Shown here: piece after piece, positions 30,913 to 37,444 of the stretch | Numbering within the stretch: the first letter of the stretch is position 1 | How the letters are laid out: each line of letters opens with the position of its first letter | Origin: an uncultured Oscillospiraceae bacterium | GTDB taxonomy: Bacteria; Bacillota; Clostridia; Oscillospirales; Oscillospiraceae | Reading direction: 5' to 3' | DNA length: 64,000 nt | Assembly (NCBI GenBank): GCA_934655875.1 | Contig: CAKUHB010000009.1 | Span: forward strand, 16,414 to 80,413 | The notes under the pieces: model-generated | Seen by the model: only the letters and a program-made list of their open reading frames with translations | What the model was told of the DNA's origin: nothing | Database searches by the model: none | Made by a program: the position numbers and the translations under genes

Positions 30913-31620
30913 TCAGCTGTAGATCTGCCGGGAGATCTCCCGCCGCAAGCGGAGCATAATGCGTTTTTCCAGCCGGGAAATATACGACTGGGAAATCCCC
31001 ATCAGGTCGGCGACCTCCTTCTGCGTCTTCTCCTGCCGCCCGCCAAGCCCGAAGCGCATGGAGACGATCTGCTTTTCCCGCTCCGGCAGCCGCAGCAGCG
31101 CCTGCCGCAGGAGCTGATGGTCCACATCGTCCTCCAGAGGGCGCATGACCACGTCGCTGTCGGTGCCGAGCACATCGGACAGCAGCAGCTCATTGCCGTC
31201 CCAGTCCGTATTGATCGGTTCGTCGAGCGAGACCTCCGTCTTCTGATTTGCGATCTTCCGGATGTGCATTAAGATCTCATTTTCAATGCAGCGCGAGGAA
31301 TACGTCGCCAGCTTGATGTTCCGGTCCGGCCGGAAGGTTCCCACGGCCTTGATGAGACCAATGGTGCCGATGGAGATGAGATCCTCCAGATTGACCCCTG
31401 TGTTTTCAAAGCGCCGCGCGATATAAACGACCAGACGCAGATTGTGCTCGATCAGCGTCTGCCGGGCGGCTTCGTCGCCCTCCTGCAATCGCTGCAATGC
31501 CTGCCGCTCCTGCTCCTGTGTGAGCGGCGCAGGCAGCACGTCGCTGCCGCCGATGTACATGATTTTTCCCGGCTGCAAAAGCCCCAGCTTCTGTAAGATC
31601 TGTTCCAGCTTCAAGATCAT
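30913..31620 (-). CDS. sigE: Sporulation sigma factor SigE (pro-form)
   Basis: 235 residues. The N-terminus has the pro-sequence with [14 protein letters not shown], the segment cut by SpoIIGA. Region 2 ([36 protein letters not shown]) and region 4 with the helix-turn-helix ([21 protein letters not shown]) are complete. SigE drives early mother-cell transcription. ATG 31620 overlaps the spoIIGA stop by four bases. sigG, which follows sigE in many Clostridia and Bacilli, is not next here. Confidence 0.95.
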   Translation of the reverse strand: MILKLEQILQKLGLLQPGKIMYIGGSDVLPAPLTQEQERQALQRLQEGDEAARQTLIEHNLRLVVYIARRFENTGVNLEDLISIGTIGLIKAVGTFRPDRNIKLATYSSRCIENEILMHIRKIANQKTEVSLDEPINTDWDGNELLLSDVLGTDSDVVMRPLEDDVDHQLLRQALLRLPEREKQIVSMRFGLGGRQEKTQKEVADLMGISQSYISRLEKRIMLRLRREISRQIYS

Positions 31621-32465
31621 CCGTCTCCTCCTGTCAGTGCGTCATAATTTCCACCATCCGAAACGGGCGTCGGGGAAAACGCCGCAAGGCAGCTTCTGCG
31701 CCGCCCATTCGCCGCAATTGTCTCGCACCGCAGCGCCAGCAAAAGCCCCGCCTGCGTGCCCACGCTCCGGTAGGAGAGCAGCCGCAGCGGCAGCTGCGGA
31801 TCCTTTGCATGCAGCCGCAGCATCAGCGCTGCCGGATCCCGCAGCTCCGCCGCGCGGATGGCTTCTCCGGGCAAAAGCACCTGCAAGGCCCCTGCTTCCG
31901 CCACGAGAGCACGCTCGCCCGTGACGGGATCGCAGAGCGTGCAGCCGGTGTCCCGCAGCGCGCGGATCGGCACGCTGGCTGCCCCATATGCCAGCCGGAG
32001 CGGCACGATCCCTCCGCCGCCGTGGCGCGCCGTACAGGCAAAGACCGTGTAGCACAGCAGATACGCAAGCCCCGCCAGCAGCAGAAGGCCGAGAAGACTC
32101 ACCGCGTAATATGCTCCGCCCGGCAGAACCAGCACGCCTGTCCCGAAGATCTGCGCCGCAGCCAGCGCCATGCCGCCGAACGCGCACACCGCCGCCAGGA
32201 ACAAAAGTCCCGCGCGCAGCGTATGCCGTCCGACCCCGTAGGCCAGCAGCAGCATTGCCGCAAGGCTTGCCAGTTTCATGGGCAGCGCCTGCAAAAACGC
32301 GAGCCGCGGCGCGAGCGCCGCCGCAGCATACAGGCCTCCGAACGCCGCTGCGAGCGCGAACCGCAGCCGCAGCAGCCGCCCGCCGCCGAGCTTTGCTCCG
32401 CAGATGAGCAGCAGATAGTCCACAGCCGCGTTCAGCAAAAACGCTTCATCGGCATATACCGTCAT
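31617..32465 (-). CDS. spoIIGA: Sigma-E processing peptidase SpoIIGA
   Basis: 282 residues from ATG 32465; the frame upstream is non-homologous. Five membrane helices fill the N-terminal half. The C-terminal half has the aspartic-protease signature [14 protein letters not shown] near residues 165-178. SpoIIGA resides in the septal membrane and cleaves pro-SigE after a forespore signal. It is in operon with sigE. Confidence 0.92.
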   Translation of the reverse strand: MTVYADEAFLLNAAVDYLLLICGAKLGGGRLLRLRFALAAAFGGLYAAAALAPRLAFLQALPMKLASLAAMLLLAYGVGRHTLRAGLLFLAAVCAFGGMALAAAQIFGTGVLVLPGGAYYAVSLLGLLLLAGLAYLLCYTVFACTARHGGGGIVPLRLAYGAASVPIRALRDTGCTLCDPVTGERALVAEAGALQVLLPGEAIRAAELRDPAALMLRLHAKDPQLPLRLLSYRSVGTQAGLLLALRCETIAANGRRRSCLAAFSPTPVSDGGNYDALTGGDG

Positions 32466-32525
32466 CCGCAGTCCCCCTCGTCCGTTCCGATGGACAAAGC
32501 TTACACCCGGCGGGCAGAAAAAAGC

Positions 32526-32553
32526 GGTCGCAATTCCATGCGGAATTGCGGCC
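32526..32553 (-). terminator. Terminator of the DUF951 gene
   Basis: On the minus strand GGCCGCAATTCC, loop GCAT, GGAATTGCGACC, then GC and TTTTTT, just after the DUF951 stop. Confidence 0.75.
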
Positions 32554-32581
32554 GTTCGTTCGTCAGGTTTTCCTTGCAATG

Positions 32582-32773
32582 TCAAATCGGCTTCCCCTCA
32601 CGCAGAATCTGGCGGATGCTCTTTTCCGCCTTGCTGCGCGGGATCATCAGCTCATGCCCGCAGCCGTCGCAGCGCAGGCGGAAATCCATTCCGCTGCGCA
32701 GCACGTGCCACTGCTTTGAGCCGCAGGGATGCTCCTTTTTCATGACAAGAATATCGCCGACCTGTACGTCCAT
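32582..32773 (-). CDS. DUF951 family small protein
   Basis: 63 residues from ATG 32773, which has AGGAG upstream. It starts M-D-V-Q-V-G-D-I-L-V-M-K-K-x-H-P-C-G and has D-G-C-G-H-E-L-M-I-P-R-S-K, the hallmarks of DUF951, a Firmicutes family with a putative metal-binding Cys set and S1-like character. The biochemical role is unknown. It is divergent from the S1-domain gene 60 bases away. Confidence 0.88.
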   Translation of the reverse strand: MDVQVGDILVMKKEHPCGSKQWHVLRSGMDFRLRCDGCGHELMIPRSKAEKSIRQILREGKPI

Positions 32774-32832
32774 ACTGCATCTCCTTCTTTCCCCCGTCTG
32801 CATATATTGGAGGAGAAACGGGGGAATGATCT

Positions 32833-33726
32833 ATGATTTGTTATCTGCCGGAAGGGCTGCATCCGCAGCCGGAGGGGTATACCAAAGAGGAACTGCGGCT
32901 CGCCATGGCGCAGCGCCGCGTTTTGCAGGCCACAGCCGTCCGGTGCGACGAGCGGCACGATCTGCACGTGCAGCTCGGCTGCTGCGAGGGGCTCATCCCG
33001 AGAGCGGAGGCCGCGCGCGGCATTACCGGCGGCCAGACGCGGGACATTGCCATTTTATCGCGGGTCGGCCGCCCGGTCTGCTTTCACGTGACCGGCTTTC
33101 TTTCGGATGGCCGCGCGGTCTTATCACGCCGCAGTGCACAGGAGCAGGCGCTGGATCACATCCTGCAAAGCTGCCGCCCCGGCGATATTTTGCCCGCGGT
33201 CGTGACGGGGCTTGCGCCCTTCGGTGCGTTCTGCGATATCGGCTGCGGCGCGCCGGCGCTTCTCGGGCTGCGGGAGATCTGCGTCAGCCGCATCCAGCAT
33301 CCGTCCGACTGCCTGCATATCGGCCAGCAGCTCTATGCTGTGCTTCGCTCGCTGGATCCTGTCCGGCGGCGCGTACAGCTGACGCAAAGAGAGCTGCTCG
33401 GCACGTGGGAGGAGAACGCCGCGCGCTTCCGTCCCGGCCAGACCGTTGCGGGCGTTGTCCGCGCCCGGCAGCCATATGGCGTTTTTATCTCGCTCACGCC
33501 GAACCTCTCGGGTCTGGCCGACCCGGACGATACGCTGCGGCCCGGCCAGCCGGTCTGCGTCTTCATCAAGGCCATCCAGCCCGAAACGCTCAAGATCAAG
33601 CTGTGCGTCCTGCATACGCTCGATTCCCTGCCCGCGCAGCCGCTCCGGTACACGAAAACGGAGGGCCATCTCGACACCTGGCGCTACGGAAGCCCGGCGC
33701 TGGCAAAGATCCTGACTATTTTTTGA
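32833..33726 (+). CDS. S1 RNA-binding domain protein (RpsA-like)
   Basis: 297 residues. At least two S1 folds are visible: about 115-180 with G-D-I-L-P-A-V-V-T-G-L-A-P-F-G-A-F-C-D-I, and about 200-260 with G-V-V-R-A-R-Q-P-Y-G-V-F-I-S-L. A degenerate one lies around 35-105. Clostridial relatives are annotated as S1-like and bind single-stranded RNA; this is shorter than true ribosomal S1. Its 3' end overlaps the convergent rarA gene by 11 bases. Confidence 0.85.
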   Translation: MICYLPEGLHPQPEGYTKEELRLAMAQRRVLQATAVRCDERHDLHVQLGCCEGLIPRAEAARGITGGQTRDIAILSRVGRPVCFHVTGFLSDGRAVLSRRSAQEQALDHILQSCRPGDILPAVVTGLAPFGAFCDIGCGAPALLGLREICVSRIQHPSDCLHIGQQLYAVLRSLDPVRRRVQLTQRELLGTWEENAARFRPGQTVAGVVRARQPYGVFISLTPNLSGLADPDDTLRPGQPVCVFIKAIQPETLKIKLCVLHTLDSLPAQPLRYTKTEGHLDTWRYGSPALAKILTIF

Positions 33727-34975
33727 TCTCGTCCCAATAGCGCTTGGCCGCCTGCTCGGTCTTATTATCGCCGTATACATAGTACGTCCGGTCTTTGATC
33801 GCGTCCGGCAAATACTGCTGCCGGACCCAGTGGCCGGGATAATTGTGCGGATACAGATAGCCCTGCTCGCGCTCAAAGCCCGTGCCGTCCGCGTGGACGT
33901 TTTGCAGCTCCCGCGGCACAGGGCCGGTCCGGCCCGCCTTGACGTCTGCCATGGCGGCATCAATCGCCATGCAGCCGGAGTTGGATTTCGGCGCGGTCGC
34001 GAGCAGAAGCACCGCGTCTGCCAGCGGCAGCCGCGCTTCCGGCAGGCCGAGCTGCAAGGCGCTGTCGACACAGGCCTTGACAATGGGGATGGCCTGCGGA
34101 TAGGCAAGGCCGATGTCCTCTGCCGCGGAGCAGAGGATCCGGCGGCAGGCCGACGGCAGGTCGCCCGCTTCGAGAAAGCGCGCCAGATAGTGCACCGCCG
34201 CGTCCGGGTCGGAGCCGCGGATGGACTTCATGAGCGCGGAAAGATCGTCATAATGATCGTCTCCGGCCTTGTCGTAGCGCATGGCCGAGCGCTGCGACAC
34301 CTGCTTCGCGTCCGCCAGCGTCAGGCGCAGGACACCGTTTTCCGGCCTTGTGGCGGCGTAAAGGAACTCGATGGCGTTCAGGGCCTTTCGGATATCGCCG
34401 CCGCAGGCCTGCGCGATATGGCCGGTCACACCCGGCTCCGGCAGAATGGTCACGCTGTCGCGTGCTTCGAGGTAATTGAGCGCCCGCTCGACCGCACGCT
34501 GCGCTTCTTCCTTCTCCACGGGCTTGAACTCAAAGACCGTCGAGCGCGACAGGATGGCGTTATAGACATAGAAATACGGATTTTCCGTTGTAGATGCGAT
34601 CAGTGTGATCTTGCCGTTTTCGATGTATTCCAGCAGCGTCTGCTGCTGCTTTTTGTTGAAATACTGGATCTCGTCGAGGTAGAGAAGCACGCCGTTCGGC
34701 GCGAGGAACGTGTCGAGTTGGGCGTAGATCTCCTTGATGTCGGCGGAGGACGCCGTGGTCGCGTTGAGCTTGCATAGCTTCCGCTGCGTCTTTTTCGCGA
34801 TCAGGTTCGCGACCGTCGTCTTGCCCGTGCCGGACGGCCCGTAGAAGATGAGATTCGGCACGCTGCCGGATTCGATGATACGGCGCAGCAGGCCGTTTTC
34901 GCCCAGAATATGCTGCTGTCCGCAGACGTCTGAAAGTTCCTGCGGACGAAGCGCATCCGCGAGGGGCTGGTACAT
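33716..34975 (-). CDS. rarA: Replication-associated recombination protein RarA (MgsA)
   Basis: 419 residues. An AAA+ ATPase with Walker A GPSGTGKT (about 46-53), Walker B LLYLDEIQYF and sensor STTENPYF; the C-terminal MgsA tetramerisation region includes H-N-Y-P-G-H-W-V-R-Q-Q-Y-L-P. RarA acts at stalled replication forks and interacts with SSB. Start ATG 34975 follows AGGAGGCGGGCGGA. Confidence 0.93.
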   Translation of the reverse strand: MYQPLADALRPQELSDVCGQQHILGENGLLRRIIESGSVPNLIFYGPSGTGKTTVANLIAKKTQRKLCKLNATTASSADIKEIYAQLDTFLAPNGVLLYLDEIQYFNKKQQQTLLEYIENGKITLIASTTENPYFYVYNAILSRSTVFEFKPVEKEEAQRAVERALNYLEARDSVTILPEPGVTGHIAQACGGDIRKALNAIEFLYAATRPENGVLRLTLADAKQVSQRSAMRYDKAGDDHYDDLSALMKSIRGSDPDAAVHYLARFLEAGDLPSACRRILCSAAEDIGLAYPQAIPIVKACVDSALQLGLPEARLPLADAVLLLATAPKSNSGCMAIDAAMADVKAGRTGPVPRELQNVHADGTGFEREQGYLYPHNYPGHWVRQQYLPDAIKDRTYYVYGDNKTEQAAKRYWDEIKK

Positions 34976-35005
34976 TCCGCCCGCCTCCTTTTTGTGTTTT
35001 CCTGT

Positions 35006-35034
35006 ATTATACCGGCTGCCGCCGGTAATTACAA
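35006..35034 (-). promoter_or_regulatory. rarA promoter
   Basis: On the minus strand TTGTAA (35029-35034) and TATAAT (35006-35011) have a 17-bp spacer that contains CCGGC-GGCA-GCCGG. Confidence 0.7.
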
Positions 35035-35065
35035 GCGGCCTGTTCCCTTTGCCGCGCTTTTATGC

Positions 35066-35071
35066 TATAAT
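35066..35071 (+). promoter_or_regulatory. nth extended -10 element
   Basis: TATAAT preceded by TGC (extended -10); the -35 region (TTCCCT, 17 bp upstream) is weak. It lies 31 bases before the nth start. Confidence 0.55.
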
Positions 35072-35102
35072 TCGTGTGATCAGGAAGAAAGGAGGCGCAC
35101 AC

Positions 35103-35738
35103 ATGGAAACTGCCGAACGCGTGGAGGGCATTCTTGCCGCTCTGAAGCAGGAATACCCGGATTCGGTCTGCGCGCTGCATTACAAAAAGGACTACGAGCT
35201 GATGATCGCGGTGCGGCTGTCTGCGCAGTGCACCGACGCGCGGGTCAATCTGGTGACGCCCGCGCTCTTTGCGCGCTATCCGACGCTGGACGCCTTTGCA
35301 GAAGCCGATATTTCGGAGGTAGAGGGCTATGTCCACTCCTGCGGCTTCTACAAGCACAAGGCGGAGGACATCGTCCTCGCCTGTCGGATGCTGCGTGACG
35401 ACTACGGCGGAAAGGTTCCCGGCACGATGGAGGAGCTTCTGCGCCTGCCCGGCGTGGGCCGGAAGACGGCAAACCTTCTGCTGGGCGATATTTATAAAAC
35501 GCCCGGCTCCGTCGTCTGTGACACGCACTGCATCCGGATCTGCGGCCTTCTCGGCCTGTCCGAAGGCAAGGATCCGGCGAAGGTCGAGCAGCAGCTGCGA
35601 AAGATCCTGCCGCCGGAGGAATCGTCCGATTTCTGCCACCGGATCGTCCTGCACGGGAGAGCTGTGTGCGTGGCGCGGCGGCCGGCATGCGAGCGCTGCT
35701 GTCTTGCGCCGTACTGCAAAAGCTTCTCCGGCAGCTGA
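35103..35738 (+). CDS. nth: Endonuclease III
   Basis: 211 residues from ATG 35103 with AGGAGGCG upstream. The helix-hairpin-helix LPGVGRKTAN carries the catalytic lysine, and VCDTHCIRI contains the catalytic Asp. The C-terminal C-x6-C-x2-C-x5-C ligates the [4Fe-4S] cluster. It removes oxidised pyrimidines and nicks at abasic sites. It is a single gene, divergent from rarA. Confidence 0.94.
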   Translation: METAERVEGILAALKQEYPDSVCALHYKKDYELMIAVRLSAQCTDARVNLVTPALFARYPTLDAFAEADISEVEGYVHSCGFYKHKAEDIVLACRMLRDDYGGKVPGTMEELLRLPGVGRKTANLLLGDIYKTPGSVVCDTHCIRICGLLGLSEGKDPAKVEQQLRKILPPEESSDFCHRIVLHGRAVCVARRPACERCCLAPYCKSFSGS

Positions 35739-35837
35739 CCGGCGGCAGCGTTCGCCGATTGCAAACGGCGCGCAGATTGCTCAAAAATCCCCGGTGAAGT
35801 TTGTAAAAAATGGCGGGCAAAAAAATTTGTAAGTGCA

Positions 35838-35866
35838 TTGCAATTTTTTTGTCCGCCATTTATAAT
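35838..35866 (+). promoter_or_regulatory. Promoter of ssnA-ygfK
   Basis: TTGCAA (35838-35843), a 17-bp spacer and perfect TATAAT (35861-35866). Transcription should start near 35873, giving a leader of about 150 bases. Confidence 0.75.
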
Positions 35867-35880
35867 GAAACTACAATCTA

Positions 35881-35980
35881 AGATTGGTAGCTGTAAGGAA
35901 GTGTTTCGCACACGGGCTGCAACTATCACTCGGCTTGCACGGCAGAGTGTTTCAGATGAAGAATCTGAAGCACTTTTGTT
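35881..35980 (+). promoter_or_regulatory. Structured leader with terminator/antiterminator upstream of ssnA
   Basis: The leader can form GTAGC (35887-35891) with GCTGC (35916-35920) enclosing GTGT/ACAC (35901-35913). CACTC (35927-35931) can pair with GAGTG (35945-35949). GTG of that strand is also the start of a terminator: AGTG-T-TTCAGAT (35946-35957), loop GAAGA, ATCTGAA-G-CACT (35963-35974), then TTTGTT. The two pairings exclude each other, as in a riboswitch. From memory, a candidate RNA called the ssnA motif has been described upstream of such genes; I cannot check that this is a member. Confidence 0.6.
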
Positions 35981-36023
35981 ATATGCAAATACCCGGTGAT
36001 CATCACGAAAAGGAGGATTATCC

Positions 36024-37367
36024 ATGTATTTACTCACAAACGGACGCGTCATCACCCGCGATGCGGGCGGCAAGGGCTACTATGAAAAAGGCGCCGTTGC
36101 CTACGAGGGCACCAAGATCGTCGAGGTCGGCGAAGAGACCGCGCTGCGCGCAAAGTATCCGCAGGCCGAGATCATCGACGCCAAAGGCGGCGTCATCATG
36201 CCGGCCTTCATCAACGCCCACACCCACATCTATTCCGCACTGGCGCGCGGCCTGTCCATCGTCGGCAACAACCCCACGAACTTCTATGAGGTGCTCGACG
36301 GCACGTGGTGGGCCATGGACCGCAAGCTGACGCTCGAGGGCTCCCGCGCATCCGCCGACGCACTGTACATCGACTGCATCAAGCAGGGCGTCACCACGAT
36401 CTTCGATCATCATGCCGCCTACTGTGAGATCCCCGGCTCCCTGTTCCAGATCGGCGAGAGCGCCAAGAAGTTCGGCATCCGCTCCTGCCTGTGCTACGAG
36501 GTCTCCGACCGCGACGGCGAAGAGAAGTGCTTACAGGCCATCAAGGAGAACGCCGACTGGATTACCTACTGTCAGGAAAAGAAGGATCCGATGCTCGCCG
36601 CCATGTTCGGCGGTCACGCCCTGTTCACCATCTCCGATAAGACGTTTGACCGCATGGTCGAGGCCAACAACGGCCGCACCGGCTATCATATCCACGTCTC
36701 CGAGGGCATGAACGACGTCTATGACTCCCTGCAGAACTATGGCCGCCGTCCGGTGCAGCGCCTGCACGACCACGGCATCCTGGGTGACAAGACCATCCTC
36801 GGCCACTGCATCCACGTGAACCCGGCAGAGATCGAGCTGATCCAGACCACCAACACCATGGTCGTCAACAACCCCGAGTCCAACATGTCCAACGCCGTCG
36901 GCGTCTGCCCGGTGCTGCCGCTGTCCAAGGCGGGCATCCTCCTCGGTCTCGGCACCGACGCATGGACGAACGACATGATTGAGTCGCTCAAGGCCGCGCT
37001 CTGCGTCCAGCGTCTGAACGCCTGCCTGCCGAACGTCGCCTGGTGCGAGGTCACGGACATGCTCTTCAAGAACAACGCAAAGATCGGCGCGAAGTATTTC
37101 CCGGACGAGCTGGGTGTCCTCAAGGCCGGCGCAGCCGCCGACATCATCGTCATGGACTACAAGCCGTACACCCCGTTCTCCGATGAAAATATCGACGGCC
37201 ACATCCTCTTCGGCATGACCGGCAAGCTCTGCCGCACGACCATCGCCAATGGCAAGCTCCTCATGAAGGATCGCGAGCTCATTGGCATCGACGAGGAAGC
37301 CGAAAACGCCCACATTCTCGAAGCCGCCAAGAAGCTCTGGGGCGCGCTGAACCATCGGGAATATTAA
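36024..37367 (+). CDS. ssnA: Putative aminohydrolase SsnA
   Basis: 447 residues. Amidohydrolase superfamily with the metal-binding NAHTHIYSAL (about 69-78), further His ligands in IFDHHAAYC, GYHIHVSEG and LGHCIHVNP, and the Asp in GLGTDAWTND. SsnA occurs with YgfK in selenium-dependent purine/molybdenum-hydroxylase gene sets, where it is thought to hydrolyse or deaminate a heterocycle; the exact substrate is unproven. ATG 36024 follows AAAGGAGG. Expression probably depends on the structured leader just upstream. Confidence 0.88.
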   Translation: MYLLTNGRVITRDAGGKGYYEKGAVAYEGTKIVEVGEETALRAKYPQAEIIDAKGGVIMPAFINAHTHIYSALARGLSIVGNNPTNFYEVLDGTWWAMDRKLTLEGSRASADALYIDCIKQGVTTIFDHHAAYCEIPGSLFQIGESAKKFGIRSCLCYEVSDRDGEEKCLQAIKENADWITYCQEKKDPMLAAMFGGHALFTISDKTFDRMVEANNGRTGYHIHVSEGMNDVYDSLQNYGRRPVQRLHDHGILGDKTILGHCIHVNPAEIELIQTTNTMVVNNPESNMSNAVGVCPVLPLSKAGILLGLGTDAWTNDMIESLKAALCVQRLNACLPNVAWCEVTDMLFKNNAKIGAKYFPDELGVLKAGAAADIIVMDYKPYTPFSDENIDGHILFGMTGKLCRTTIANGKLLMKDRELIGIDEEAENAHILEAAKKLWGALNHREY

Positions 37368-37382
37368 GATATCACCGCTGTC

Positions 37383-37412
37383 TGCATGGCGGACGGAGCC
37401 GTCCGCCATGCA
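37383..37412 (+). repeat. Intercistronic hairpin between ssnA and ygfK
   Basis: Perfect 13-bp stem TGCATGGCGGACG, loop GAGC, complement, 15 bases after the ssnA stop. No T-tract follows, so it likely tunes mRNA stability or partial read-through. Confidence 0.65.
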
Positions 37413-37444
37413 AAAGGCCGCAAATGAAAACAGGAGGAACTTAC

